Of a stretch of DNA of 49,868 nucleotides, positions 12,079-24,002 are shown one piece after another; positions within the stretch are counted from its first letter, which is position 1, and every line of letters begins with the position of its first letter. Below the pieces are notes generated by a model that ran no database searches, was not told the DNA's origin, and was given only the letters and a program-made list of their open reading frames with translations. Position numbers and translations under genes: made by a program. The stretch comes from Glomus cerebriforme. Lineage: Eukaryota; Glomeromycota; Glomeromycetes; Glomerales; Glomeraceae. Location of the stretch: NCBI GenBank assembly GCA_003550305.1, contig QKYT01000012.1, forward strand, positions 328,303 through 378,170. The letters run 5' to 3'.

Positions 12079-12811
12079 AAAGCTTACCAAAAATAATTAT
12101 TTATTTATTTATTCAGTATAAAATTAGATGCAATATAAATACTGTAATTTTATTAAAATATTAGATCATTACAATTAAAACTCGGAAATTTGACCGATAA
12201 AGTACTTTCTTTTAAGATTTTCTTTTAGGATGACTGATAAAACGCTTCCGTTTTGGGAGTTTTTACCCGAATATAGATTATACTTTTATTTCGGAATATG
12301 CTCTCTTCAAATTTTGATATGTTGTTAACATTTTTTTTTTAATAACCGAAATAAAATAAACAATTTATTTTGACCGTTAGGGTACTCCCGCTAATAAATT
12401 ACAAATATACTGATTGTAACTCATAAGGTACACGTCTTTAATCTTTATTTGTAGAAATTTGCCCTTTGAGGTACTCTTGTATAGCATGGATCTGCAGAAT
12501 TAACTTTTTTAACTCTTTTGTATTACGATATCTTTGTTGATTGAACGACTAGTATTCTAAATAAATATGTTCGCATACTTACGTACTTCTCAATCATTAT
12601 TTCCCCGATTTGCCTTATATTTATTTATATTAGGTGTACCTTCATAGTGATTTTTCGAAAAAAGAAAATTATTTTCACCTTTCATATTGAACTACTTTAT
12701 AAATCATATAAATTGTTTTGTAAATAACATTTTTGCTAAGCTTTTTTTCAAAAGACTTTCGAATACATTATATTAGTCATTTTTTCATTATATAGAATAT
12801 AGAATAGAACT
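12079..12811. other. Intergenic / probable promoter of the zinc transporter
   Basis: No gene. It holds three degenerate copies of a motif like TTTGACCGTTAGGGTACTC, near 12189, 12370 and 12458. The third contains GCCCTTTGAGGT (12461-12472), which on the other strand is ACCTCAAAGGGC, two mismatches from the yeast zinc-responsive element ACCTTNAAGGT. Its relevance is only suggestive. Confidence 0.4.
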
Positions 12812-14276
12812 ATGCAAACGAGTAACTGCCAAACGATACCCGCAGATAGTAACTTGCAGGGTTGGATTTTGACATTTGCATCCGGACTGGCTTGTTGTTT
12901 AGGAGGTAAATAATACACTATTGTGAATACATTCCTTCTAGTTATTATCATAACCTTTTCAACTATTATATATTAGCTTCCGTGGTTTTCTCCGATCTTT
13001 TTCTTCAAAAGTTTTTGTGTACACGATACTTTCAAATTATTAATAGTCCAAAATTTTTGGTTGCTTCATTGTCACTTGGTGCTGGAGTAATGGTATTTAA
13101 AAATAGTTATATTTTATATTTGTTTCTTCTATATCACTAACATGAATTATATATATTTAGTTGTATTCAAGTTTATATACATTGCTACACGAAGCCAAAG
13201 AATCTTTTAGCCGTACTCCAAAATCAAAAGAATACGCAGGAATATATTTAATTGCTTTTTACTTTTTAGGTGTTATTGGATCTGCCGTTATAAATAGACT
13301 TATTCACCATTTATTAGTTAAAGAATCTTCAATACATCACCACCATCACCATCATAATCATCATAATCGGCATAATTATATTCATAATATTGATCATAAC
13401 CACGATGTCTCACATGATGAAGGGTCGCCATTATTAAAAAATAATACGAATAAAATACTGTATTGTAACGATGATGCTTGCTCGGATAGACTTTCGGTTT
13501 ATATAGTGGAAGAACAACCTTCACTTGAGTCTTTATATCATCGGGACTTCTCTCGTATTGATCATCATCATCATCATCATCATCCTCATTCCCATCCCCA
13601 TCACCATCCCCATCACCATATTAAAAGTGATCAAGATCAGCAATTAATGCGAGTAGGAATTCAAACCGCTTTGGCAATTTCCATTCATAAATTTCCAGGT
13701 ATTAATCTTACTATTGTTACACAGGCGTTGCCCTGCATAAAGTCTAATGAAATTTTTTTAATTTACATAGAGGGACTTATCACATTTGTTACCTCGCAAG
13801 TATCACCAACTATTGGCTTGGCCTTATTTGTTGCTATTGCCTTGCACAATATCTCGGAAGGCTTTACAATTGCACTTCCATTATATCTGGCAACGCATTC
13901 ACGAACTAAAAGTTTCCTATATGCTTGTTTACTAGGAGGCTTAAGTCAGCCACTTGGTGCTTTAATAGGATATTTATTCTTGAAAGAGTCCGAGCTTGCA
14001 TGTTGGGATCATGATTTTATTTATGGAGTGTTATTCGCTGCAGTCGGTGGATTAATGGGTGTCATTTGTATACAGGTAAAAGAGATATATAATATATATA
14101 ATTAAGTCATGACCTAATAGTTAATTGATTTTCTTAAATTATTATAGGGAATGTTGCCACAAGCCATTAAAAATGATAAATCAGATGGTAATGTTGTGAG
14201 CATATTCTTTTTTATAGGTATTTTAATTATGGGAGTTAGTTCAGCTTTGTTTGAGCGAGCAGGAGCTGAACCATAA
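12812..14276 (+). CDS. ZRT3: ZIP-family zinc transporter, vacuolar Zrt3-like
   Basis: Five exons encode 393 residues: 12812-12905, 12977-13092, 13161-13698, 13771-14075 and 14148-14276. Several hydrophobic membrane segments flank a cytosolic loop with two dense His clusters, the usual metal-sensing loop of ZIP proteins. The ZIP core follows: IQTALAISIHKFPEG, where H and E of HKFPEG are metal ligands, then ALHNISEGF, the second metal-binding segment. Family role: moves Zn2+ toward the cytosol; the loop and the order of motifs resemble Zrt3, which releases zinc from the vacuole. Oddity: the 72-bp intron 13699-13770 is a multiple of three, has no stop, and cuts exactly inside HKFPEG; if retained it adds 24 residues and separates the motif. 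The C-terminus ends SSALFERAGAEP. The gene symbol is by resemblance only. Confidence 0.88.
13699..13770 (+). other. In-frame 72-bp intron inside the ZIP metal-binding motif
   Basis: GTATTA...TTACATAG, 72 bases, no stop in the reading frame. Removing it restores HKFPEGLITF, the conserved ZIP motif; keeping it would give HKFPG plus a 23-residue foreign segment. The conserved motif makes splicing the default reading. Confidence 0.8.
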
Positions 14277-14463
14277 TAAACATTGTGGAATTGTGGATTT
14301 TTTATAATTTAGAATTTTGATGGTTCAGGATTATCACGTGTTTATGGATTCGAGTTAATTTATCGTATCTATTATTTTTTTAAAAAGATATTATTTACAA
14401 TATTTTTTTTTACGATAAATTTAGAATTGATATAGTTTTAAATATTTTAATCACTCTAATAAA

Positions 14464-15947
14464 CTAATCTTTGATACTCAAAAAGTCCATAATTTGTTCC
14501 AACATAGGATTTCCACCTAACCTTTGTACTTCATCTCTAGCCTTCTTTTCAGTTTGAGATAAATAATGCTTAGTATAATTAAAAGAACCGGTTTCTTTCA
14601 TAATTTTTATTGCAAATTGTTTTAATTCTATAGAAGTTGTGTGTTGTTTCAAAATATCTATAAAATAAATATTGTTAAGAAATAATTATATATACATATT
14701 TGAAAATTAAAAATTCATATAAAAGGATACTTATTAATTGTCTATTATTTGGATCAATATGAATAGAATGTATAATTGGAAAAGAAAATTTTCCTTCCGT
14801 TAAATCTTCACAAAAACCTTTATTGTCTGCATACTATATACGAAAGTTATAATTGATCTTAATAAAATATAAATAAGTATGGATTCGAAAATATAAACAA
14901 TTTGATTACCTTGTCTGATTGCAAATTCATGTAATCGTCACGTATTTGAAAATGAATACCAATAAGATTAACTAGTGGAACATAATCACTACATAATATG
15001 GATAACTTTATATTAAGAAACGAAAAAAAAAATTTAATTCAACCTTAAATAAAACTCACACTGTAGACTCACTAGCTGCTTGCATTAATTTTACACCCAA
15101 ACGCAATAAACCACCAGTTTCTAATTAAATTTATTTTGTAAAAAAAGTATAAGTTGATATTTACTATTTTAATTAAAAGAAATTGAGTCTTTTCTTACTG
15201 TTTGAAACCATTTCAATGAATTCATCTTCAGAAGGACATGTCAAAGTATCTCTCCAATAGAGTTCCATTCCTTGGCCACGATGAAGATTTAATAATTCCT
15301 CTAGGATTAAAAAATAAAAAAAATTTATACATTTAATGTTTAAAAATATATATAATATTTATTCCAAATACCTGTATAAATATTAAACATATTTAAGTCA
15401 TTGAGTTTTGTAAGTTCATTTAACCCAAGAAAATATACGTAATTCGCGCAATTGATTGTAGTGGGTATACCATAAATACTGTGAGCAACTACAATATTAA
15501 AATTCTATTAAACTTGATACGTGTACGCGATGAATTTATAAATAAAAAGAGAAATTTACCTGGTACACCTCGACGTAACTTTGAATCGTCTTCTACATCA
15601 TCGATTCTTTAATTGATAAAAAAAAAATTGAATTAAATTCAAATTAAAATTTATACAACAATTAATTAGATGCTTACAGTAAACTGGCAGTATGTAACAT
15701 TTCAACAACTTTAGTTATAATTGCCAATTTATCCTTGGGAACATTAAGCCAATGGTCAAATGCATCAATCAATTTGCTTCTAATTTCTTTACCAGGGTGA
15801 TCCAACAAGTAATTATAGGGTTCTAAAAGAATCTTTTTAAAGGAAACACAATATGTAAAATATCCTTGAGAAAAAACAAAGCATATATTGAGATTTCGAT
15901 ACCTTTTCTTTTTCTGGAGACCATGGATGTTGGTTAAGTTTATCCAT
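14464..15947 (-). CDS. GGPS1: Geranylgeranyl diphosphate synthase
   Basis: Nine short exons read on the minus strand give about 300 residues. The first is 15903-15947 ([15 protein letters not shown]) and the last 14464-14657, ending DFLSIKD. The first Asp-rich motif lies in [15 protein letters not shown] (about residues 66-80) and the second in IRDDYMN (191-197). Other family blocks are [37 protein letters not shown] and [14 protein letters not shown]. The enzyme adds isopentenyl diphosphate to make C20 GGPP for protein prenylation, carotenoids and related products. Length and motifs match short fungal GGPP synthases of the Mucor CarG kind. The ATG at 15947 was preferred over upstream ATGs (for example 16019) because GTATGA...TTTAG just before it looks like a 5' UTR intron. 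It converges on the ZIP gene with 187 bp between stops. Confidence 0.92.
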
Positions 15948-16312
15948 GTCTAAAATGTCTAAAAAAAGCGACATACAACATATAAATTCGTTAGATAATC
16001 TTAAAATAATTAACATCATACACGTGATTATAAGCCACTTGTGGGCGTTACACAGACGAGTAATCGCTATATAGACTTAATTTGTTTATCATCCACATGT
16101 TGATATAAGCTATCTATGATATTTATGAAGAGGTTATTTCTACAAAGTAGTGATAGTTTATATCTCATCATCCTCTTCTGTTGTGGGTTGATAGTTGGTT
16201 CGCTTACAAATTTTATACCTCAATAAGTTGCCAAGGTACTTTTTTTATTGTTTTACGCGTATTTGCTGGTAGAATAAAAGAATTTGATATATTTTTATCT
16301 TTAGGTCAAAGT
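15948..16312. promoter_or_regulatory. Divergent promoter region, GGPP synthase / GCR1_C protein
   Basis: About 365 bp separates the two start codons. On the GGPP synthase side there is a likely leader intron from about 16014 down to about 15957. On the other side, GTACTT (16236) to TTTAG (16304) looks like a leader intron before the ATG at 16313. The shared core promoter would then be only about 150-200 bp. The boundaries are inferred from splice-like motifs. Confidence 0.45.
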
Positions 16313-17602
16313 ATGAGCATGGGTAAGATAACTCGTAACAAAACATATAACGAATTACGACATAATAAACTTCCAGCAACTAGGCCCCGAGGCAGACCTC
16401 CAGGGACTCGAAGAGGAATTATAGATTTAGATTCTATTCCTACCAGCAGGAATAATAACACACAAGAACAACTTCCACTTCCAGAAGTACGTTTACCAAC
16501 CACGCAGCAACCTCCTCCTCCTCCAAGTAATAATGATTCATCGGTTAGTTATGAAGCAGGATCATCTACAACTACCACGAGTACAATCATAACTATTAAA
16601 ATGACAACAATTACACACACAGATGCAAATAATAATTCAACTACAACGACGACAGTTACAACTGATATCTCTCCAGTCACCAGCAATACTATATCTTCTG
16701 ATCCTGCGACTGTATCAGTGGAGACGAGAGAAATGCCACCACAGATAGCTCGATTTCCACCACAGATAACTCCAATTAATGTTGAAAATAATAATAATAA
16801 CACAATTAATACCGATAATACTGTCAATGCTGTAAATAATGTTAATACAGCTGATACAGCTGATACAGCTAATGTTGCTAATGTCGATAATGTTGACAAT
16901 GTTTCTAATACAATTAATTCAGTTAATACGGAGACACCAGTGTCCGCTAATAATAGTATTCAACAACAGCATTTAATAGACTCACTGATTAATAGTGTAT
17001 CTAGTTTAGGGAGACATACTATTAATACTACTAATATGGTGAGAACTCCAAGCACAGTAACCATTAATTCAAATGGTACAAGTTCAAGTCCGGTGTTGGA
17101 GATGTTAGATTCCTCTTTTGTTGATTCTAATACTGTTGCTTCCGATACAAGTTGTTTAATGAATCGATTAAGTCATTCTCCAATGAGCAATTCTCCAATT
17201 ATATCATCGAGTGTTCTATCTAGACCCAAATATTATCGTTTACCTGAATTAGACACTTTAGGTACTGTTTATGATGTGTGGAATGAATGGAATGTGGGTT
17301 TAGGTGGAAATCCATCGATAATCGCATTATTAGAAAATTATGGAACAAAATGGGCAACTGAAAATAAGGAAACTTTGCTTTTACGCAAAAAACTTATAAA
17401 AGAGATACAACAGAGATCAGTGGTTATTGGTGTTGATGAAGCTATTAATGAGTTAGAAAGGATGAAAGATGGAAATGCTTTAAGTTGGTTATCGAAAAAA
17501 TTTGGAAAAAAAAGAACTATTCCTTCGAATCTTTCTTCCGCTCGTCATCACCACCACCACCACCATCATAACCATCATCATCATCATCATGCTCATGCAT
17601 AG
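16313..17602 (+). CDS. DNA-binding protein with AT-hook-like motif and GCR1_C domain
   Basis: 429 residues from the ATG at 16313; the frame stays open upstream to 16181 but that part looks like leader plus intron. Near the N-terminus TRPRGRPPGTRRG contains the AT-hook core RPRGRPP. The middle, about 260 residues, is low complexity: Thr/Ser runs, then Asn/Val/Asp runs built from imperfect repeats of AAT/GTT/GAT codons. Residues about 306-400 form a GCR1_C-type DNA-binding domain (TVYDVWNEWNVGLGG, LLENYGTKWA, RKKLIKEI). The C-terminus has ALSWLSKKFGKKR, then two His runs ending AHA. In yeast the domain directs Gcr1 to glycolytic and ribosomal gene promoters; related domains in early fungi are widespread and of unknown target, so the role here is probably nuclear regulation. 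Confidence 0.78.
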   Translation: MSMGKITRNKTYNELRHNKLPATRPRGRPPGTRRGIIDLDSIPTSRNNNTQEQLPLPEVRLPTTQQPPPPPSNNDSSVSYEAGSSTTTTSTIITIKMTTITHTDANNNSTTTTTVTTDISPVTSNTISSDPATVSVETREMPPQIARFPPQITPINVENNNNNTINTDNTVNAVNNVNTADTADTANVANVDNVDNVSNTINSVNTETPVSANNSIQQQHLIDSLINSVSSLGRHTINTTNMVRTPSTVTINSNGTSSSPVLEMLDSSFVDSNTVASDTSCLMNRLSHSPMSNSPIISSSVLSRPKYYRLPELDTLGTVYDVWNEWNVGLGGNPSIIALLENYGTKWATENKETLLLRKKLIKEIQQRSVVIGVDEAINELERMKDGNALSWLSKKFGKKRTIPSNLSSARHHHHHHHHNHHHHHHAHA

Positions 17603-18048
17603 TTGCTGTTGCTATAAAATTTTTATGTTAAACGCAAACAAAAATTAACAATTGAATTAATGTAACATATCATTACTTACTTATTCATAAATATAATGAA
17701 TACATATAATGAATAGAGTGTGCATTGAACGATTATAGATAAATTTTACGCGTAAATCTAATAAAAATTAATAAAATTAACTAAAAATACATGTTTGTTA
17801 GTCAGATATCACATGATCGACACATGAGTTGAACTACTAAAAGTTACAAAGTTACACCAGGTTTTTTTTTTATTTTGCGAAAATCAGTCAACTACTATCT
17901 GTTATTTTTCTTCCATCTTTAAGCCGACTAGCAAGGTAAGTTATCGTTGTAATACCAGAAAGAAATTTATTATTAAAAGGTTTTGAATGTTTGAAATGAT
18001 TATAAGAGACAAGTTGATATATTTTAGTGTTTTTAATATATAGCAAAC
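17603..18048. promoter_or_regulatory. Upstream region and leader intron of ubiquitin-eL40
   Basis: A pyrimidine-rich stretch (about 17895-17920) precedes GCAAG|GTAAGT (17931-17941) and TTTTTAATATATAG|CAAACATG (to 18051). This indicates a 5' UTR intron at 17936-18043, ending five bases before the ATG. Leader introns and pyrimidine-rich starts are common in ribosomal protein genes. The first half of the stretch is presumed 3' UTR of the previous gene. Confidence 0.6.
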
Positions 18049-18649
<601 letters not shown>

Positions 18650-19004
18650 ATCATTTATATTACGAATATGCCATTTCGCATTTATTATTATTTTTTTCTT
18701 TGTTCATTTTTTTACTTAAAATCCAAGATTTAAAAAATTTGTTTTTGCAATAAAATAAATGTTCCTTTTATTAAATTATCTGAAGGCATGGTAAAGTCAT
18801 GTGATTGATTTTGAAATTACCGTCACTTTTTTGTCCCTGATGTGATTTGTGGCCAGTGCAGTTAAGAAAAAGGTGACATATTGGGTAAAAATGGTAAAAA
18901 TTACTTTTTAGGAATGATCTTCGGATTTTTCGGTTTCCGCTACGATAATCGTAAGTACAGACTTTTTTTTTTGTTTATACCTCTACCTTCACATTCGATT
19001 AACA
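18650..19004. other. Intergenic, ubiquitin-eL40 to F-box gene
   Basis: 355 bp with the 3' UTR of the ribosomal fusion and the leader of the next gene. An open stretch starting near 18881 reads into the F-box gene in another frame and is not believed. GTAAGT at 18952 followed by a T-run could be a leader intron donor, but no good acceptor before the ATG stands out. Confidence 0.4.
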
Positions 19005-20404
19005 ATGAGCGGCAACGATTTAATCAAAGAGCCAAATCCAATACCAATATCTCATCAAGCTTTTTCGATTCCATTAATATTGGCAAATATATTCTCATAT
19101 GTGCCATTAAAAAAAGATATTGTTCCATTTTGTTTAGTCAGTAGATGGTGGAATCAATTAGCAACCGAAAGGTTATGGTATAAATTTCAAGGATTGAAAA
19201 ACGATTCGAGAACAGGATCATTTTCGAAATTTTTAAAGATATTAAAACAATCGCATTTATATTTTAGTAATCCAACAGAAAATGCGGATAAAAAAAGTAT
19301 TCATCAATATGGAAGATATGTTAAAATATTGGATTTGGAAAAATTAAAAATAAGTCATGATAAATTATTAGAAACATTAGATTATTGTCCTAGAATTGAA
19401 CAATTAATAATGGGAAATTGTGTGTTAGATAAAAAACAAATGTATAATATAGCTAAAAGATTACCAGAATTAAGATTATTTAAATTTAATGATATTGACA
19501 TAAACGAAGGAGATGCATTAGGAGCAATAGCAGAATATTGTTTAATGTTGGAAGAATTAAATTTAAAAAGAGATATTACATGTGATGGAGAGGTTTTACT
19601 TAATATTACAAAAAATTGTAAAAGATTAATTAAGTTGGATATTCAAGAAAAATATTATGAAGATGAAATAATGTTACCTTGTTTATCTAATTGTCCTAAT
19701 TTAACATTTTTAAAAATTCATCAATGCATTAGCATTTCAGAGTTATTTTTATTAAGCATTTATAGATCATGTCCTAAGTTAACGAATGTCACTATAACAA
19801 ATGTAGCAGAAATTACAACTGAATTTGCTATTGAAACTTTTAAACATTTTAAAAATGCGAAAGTATTGTCTATTCAAAGTGTGGAAAGAAGTTTAGAATC
19901 TGAAATTCAAGCAGATGAACAATCAATAAGTATTCGTTTATATGATGCTGATTTAGGTAGAATTATTGATTATTTTAAGGTTGATGGCGATGATAATGAA
20001 ATGTATAATAAGAAGCAACAACATATATTAAAGGAATTAACATTGAATGAATTTCCATTAAATAAGGCTATACTTAGAATTATTTGTGAAGGGATAAATC
20101 AATTAACGAAATTAGAATTATCTGGTGTTCAAAACCTCTCAAAATCAGTAAGTTTTTTTCTATTTTATTTTTATGGAGAATTTCTTTATATATATATATA
20201 TATATATATAAACTGGTTTTCTATTTATAGGAGGTAGTGGAAATAATTCCGAAAATGAAAAATATTCGTACTTTTTCAATTAGGTTTACTTCTCCCGCTG
20301 AACCTTTATTGGAAGAAGATACAGTTCGATTATTTGAAAAATGTTCTCAATTAGAATTAATTATTTGGCATTTATTACGTTACATTCGAAACGAAAAAAA
20401 ATAA
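19005..20404 (+). CDS. F-box / leucine-rich-repeat protein
   Basis: Two exons, 19005-20147 and 20231-20404, give 438 residues. Residues about 18-60 (FSIPLILANIFSYVPLKKDIVPFCLVSRWWNQLATERLW) form an F-box, which binds Skp1 in SCF ubiquitin ligases. The remainder consists of irregular leucine-rich repeats with LDxxKL, CPxLTFLKIHQC and CPKLTNVTITN periods, presumably for substrate recognition. The protein is Ile/Asn/Lys-rich with strongly A/T-biased codons. The F-box plus LRR layout resembles a family greatly expanded in Rhizophagus, so one-to-one orthology is not claimed. The intron (20148-20230) contains a (TA) run of about 26 bp. If it is not spliced, the protein ends early at 20237 with a hydrophobic tail. 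Confidence 0.82.
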
Positions 20405-20586
20405 TTGTTTTAGTTGTTATATGTGAGAATTCGTTTTAGATTAAATTAAATTCGATAACATTTAGGAACATATTTATTTTTTATATGAATTATGTATTCG
20501 ATTAGGTTTTTATTCTTTACATTTCTCAAATAAAATGAATATGATAATAAATTATATGTTTAAAAAAATCGGCGCAATTCTTGATT

Positions 20587-21008
20587 TTATCGTTTAACTT
20601 CTCCAGTTTCAGGATCAACCCAGGTCTTAGCAGGTCTTATAAATGTTATGAGATTACTTATCAAATTAAAATTTACTTCTAAAATAATTGTTATGATAAC
20701 TATTAACTAACCTTATAATTTCAGCAACAGTAAAACTTTTCATTTTACTTAATGGTCTACAAGCTTCAATTCTTACCACATCTCCTATTGAACAACTCTC
20801 TTTTTCATCATGTGCAAAAAAATTCTTGTGCGTTTTTATGGTCTATCAAAATTATAATAAATATAAGAATATTTTTATATTATCGGGAAATAAAAAATAT
20901 ACTCACTTTTAATACTTTGGGGTGTATAAATTGTCTTGCTACTTTTACTTTAACAGTTTTTTGCATTGCCGTACTTATAACCATTCCAATAAAATTTTGT
21001 CGTGCCAT
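20587..21008 (-). CDS. MRPS17: Mitochondrial small-subunit ribosomal protein uS17m
   Basis: Three exons on the minus strand (20907-21008, 20712-20842, 20587-20635) give 93 residues. The opening MARQNFIGMVISTAMQKTVKV is the uS17 signature (G.V.S..M.KTV.V). Further marks are HPKVLKTIKTHKNFFAHDE and GDVVRIEACRPLSKMKSF. It lacks a long N-terminal extension, which is usual for uS17m of fungi. It binds 16S-like rRNA in the small subunit of the mitochondrial ribosome. It is much closer to the bacterial/mitochondrial form than to cytosolic uS17. The gene converges with the F-box gene (182 bp between stops) and runs in the same direction as GPN1 behind it. Confidence 0.88.
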
Positions 21009-21406
21009 ATTATTTATTATTCACTTAACAGATCAAATCACTTAACAGATCGATCAAACGAATTTTAATATCATTTGCAGATCAATTTATATGTAAATCA
21101 TGTGAACTTTTCCTCAATAAATAAATATTACAAAGCCATTCCTTCAACCATTCATGGACCATTTCTCCGTACGTATAAAATGATGCATCATCTATTATAT
21201 TGTTAATTATGAACAACTACTTACAGATCATATTAAATAAAAATTATAAATTATTGTAATTTCATACTTAATTGGCCGGTTTAATTTATTTTATTCTTTT
21301 AATTGAGAGCAAATTTTATTCAAAAATAGAGAATCGAACCACCACGTGGATGATAAGTAACTTTTTTGAAACAATTGAATTAAAACATAATAATTATGTT
21401 AGATAT
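21009..21406. other. Intergenic, uS17m start to GPN1 stop
   Basis: 398 bp holding the uS17m promoter and the 3' end of GPN1, both on the minus strand. Unique-looking A/T-rich sequence with one CACGTG (21342), an E-box-like hexamer. No gene seen. Confidence 0.4.
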
Positions 21407-23235
21407 CTATTCAATATCTCCACCACCCTGACGTGCTTCTTTTAACCATCGACCAAAACTTTGATCATCAAGTTGTTCTTGATGTCTTCGCATGGCTTCA
21501 TAATCAACATCTACAATAAAAAAATATATATATATAAATTTGAACTTGTGACAAAATCATTATGGATTTGAGTCTAATTTCTATTGATTTTGATTACCTT
21601 CATTATAACCATGATCTCCATCCTCCTCCTCATCATCATCATCATCATCCTCCTCTTCCTCATCCTCCGCCACTTGATCTTCAGAAAATTAAATAGAAAC
21701 ACATGAGTAAAAGTGAAGCGATACAGCTAAAGCATGATTATGTACCTGTTTTAGGAGTATCCGACATGTTCATATCTCTCATTAATTTTGTAATTTGTGC
21801 CTGCTTTGCAGCTTCTTGTCGTTCGGCCTTATAAATGTGTAAATAAGAATATATTCATCTATATAATTAAATTCAACTTAATATACGAGATATTTAATAT
21901 GTACCTTCTCCCGAATCAATTTTTCTAATTCGGGTTTATATACGCTAAGTAGAAATTCGTGTCAATAAAAAAATCTTTAATCCTTAAACTAATAAATAAG
22001 GTTAGGAATTACGTTTCGTATTCTTTAACGGCTTCATTAACGGCTTCAAAAAATTCGTCCATTCCAGCACCAGTAACGGCAGAAACTCCAACAACCTTTT
22101 TTTCATAATGAAATAACAACACATTCTAGATTATTTGAAATTTCTTCATAATGTTTCCTATTATAATAATAATAAGGAATTACCCTTAAATGTCGATAGA
22201 ATTCTTCCAATACTAGACACATAGAATTCATAAGACTGCTCATATAACTTGTATCCTTTTGTAAAGCTTGTTGAAAAGATTCAAAATCCGTCATCCATTC
22301 AACAGCAAATTCGTGAGAAACAACATCAGTCTTATTAAAAACCAATATAAAAGGTAATTTGGTTTTATATAAAATACTAAACCAATATCAATATTCTTCC
22401 TATCAACATCGGAACAACATTTAACAAAAAAAAAAATGCAACAAATATTTATAAACAATTCCAAAGAAATTCACTTCACCTGCACGCATATAACATATTA
22501 CTCATAAATGTTGACGGGCTTGTTGTTCTTGGTGTATCTATAATATAAGCAACCGCACAGGGATATGTTGCTGCTAAGGCATCTGTAATGATTGCACCAG
22601 ATGCTGACCATGTAAAAATTTCAATTTGGCCAGGTGTATCCAAGATAATATAACTATAAAGAATAAAGATTATCTTAATATTAATAAGAAATCAATTCAA
22701 AATAAATAAATGGTATTTACTCTAATGTTGGTGCTCGTTTTGCAACGAAATCAAGCACTTGATCAAATTTTGTCGTAAATAAATTTAAGCTAGTAAGAAT
22801 TCCACCATTTGGTCCTAAATTATATCTAATAAATTAAAACATTGAGTTATGTAATTATATTGAATAAAATTGAATAAACATAAAGAATCTTATGTGATAG
22901 TTTACTGTTTCATTACTTCTTTATAATTAATCGTATCACGAATATCAATATTGGCAGTGAAAGGAAGCTGGGTGACTGCGGGATCAAGATTTATAACATA
23001 TGGAGGTTTTTTTTTACTATGAAGGTGAGCATTTAGCCGCTAAGAGAAAATTATAATTTAAACTAGTTATCCTTTCCAAATATTTGAAAATTCAATGAAC
23101 TATTGCTCCCTATAAGAATACCTGCATAAAAGTGGTCTTGCCTGAGCCAGCCATGCCAATGCATAATAACACGGTAGGTTTATTTTGGGGCTGAGGTTGA
23201 GATGTTAAAATATTTGCTGAAGTTGAGGAAGACAT
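21407..23235 (-). CDS. GPN1: GPN-loop GTPase 1 (RNA polymerase II assembly factor)
   Basis: About ten exons on the minus strand give about 369 residues, the normal length. The P-loop is in [12 protein letters not shown] (about 25-36), the defining GPN loop in YNLGPNGG (84-91), the switch motif in LDTPGQIE (122-129), the NKTD base-recognition motif at 190-193, and the last G-motif in VSAVTGAG. After a helical segment comes an acidic run of Glu/Asp, then the conserved tail [13 protein letters not shown]...[15 protein letters not shown]1 (yeast Npa3) works with GPN2/3 to assemble and import RNA polymerase II; the acidic C-terminal part is typical of GPN1 rather than its paralogues. The start at 23235 is the only ATG before the P-loop exon. 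The gene is transcribed away from Tim13, with 226 bp between the start codons. Confidence 0.93.
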
Positions 23236-23461
23236 TTTAATAAAAAAAAAACTAACTAAAAAAGAATTCAGAGAATTTAGATCGTTTATATCGTTTCAAA
23301 TTAACATTAACACAAATATAACTACGATTTGTGTCAATAGATGATGCTAACCAATCAAATTTATCAAAATTTTTTATGACAATCTGAAAATTTTTTTTTT
23401 ATCAAATTCGATCTTTTTTATTGATTATTATTTTCTTTAATTTAAATTTAATATAAAAGTC
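23236..23461. promoter_or_regulatory. Divergent promoter, GPN1 / TIM13
   Basis: 226 bp between two opposite start codons, so both core promoters must lie here. It contains AACCAATCA (about 23349-23357), a CCAAT-box-like sequence, and A/T runs on both sides. No TATA box of the usual form was recognised. Confidence 0.5.
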
Positions 23462-24002
23462 ATGAATTTCCCCAGCGGCCTATCGTCTAACATCCCTAAC
23501 ATGTAAGGGTTAAAATTAAATTTGACAATTTTGAAGCTATAAGATTTTTATTTATTTTATTTAAACAGGGAAAGCAGAAAACAAGCCGTTATGGACCAAG
23601 TCAGAAACGAATTAGCACTTGCTAACGCACAAGAACTTATTAACGTACGCTATTATTGTTATACAAACATTAAATTAAATATTTGCGTTACACCTATTAA
23701 ATAATCTTCACTAAAATATTAAAATTATCAAATTTGATACTAAATTAATAAATAAATGTAGAAAATCAATGAGAAATGTTTCTCTAAATGTATTACGAAA
23801 CCAGGAAATAAGTTAGATAGCAGTGAACAGGTAAGAAATGCATCATAAATGGTCAATTATGAATTTTATTACTTGTTAATTCTATATGCTTTTTTAGACT
23901 TGTGTTGCCAAATGCATGGATCGTTATATGGAAGCATGGAACATTGTATCTAGAGCTTATATTAGTAGGGTTCAAAGAGAGAGCCAAGGAGAGAGTTTAT
24001 GA
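23462..24002 (+). CDS. TIM13: Mitochondrial intermembrane-space chaperone Tim13
   Basis: Four exons (23462-23502, 23569-23644, 23762-23830, 23898-24002) give 96 residues. The twin Cx3C motif is present: CFSKC and, after the intron, CVAKC. These four cysteines form the two disulfides of small Tim proteins. The segment [27 protein letters not shown] and the ending [20 protein letters not shown] match Tim13. It pairs with Tim8 to shield hydrophobic inner-membrane precursors crossing the intermembrane space. The first exon ends within a codon (AT|G), so the second Met of the protein is assembled by splicing. No membrane segment or signal, as expected for Mia40-imported proteins. Confidence 0.92.

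Noticed and set aside
16181..16312. Upstream extension of the GCR1_C protein (44 extra residues)
   Set aside because: The stretch contains a GT...TTTAG intron-like segment and lacks conserved character; the ATG at 16313 leads directly into the AT-hook region.
17548..17600. C-terminal His run as an affinity tag or vector contamination
   Set aside because: It mixes CAT and CAC codons with Asn interruptions, continues from a natural gene, and a similar run exists in the ZIP gene.
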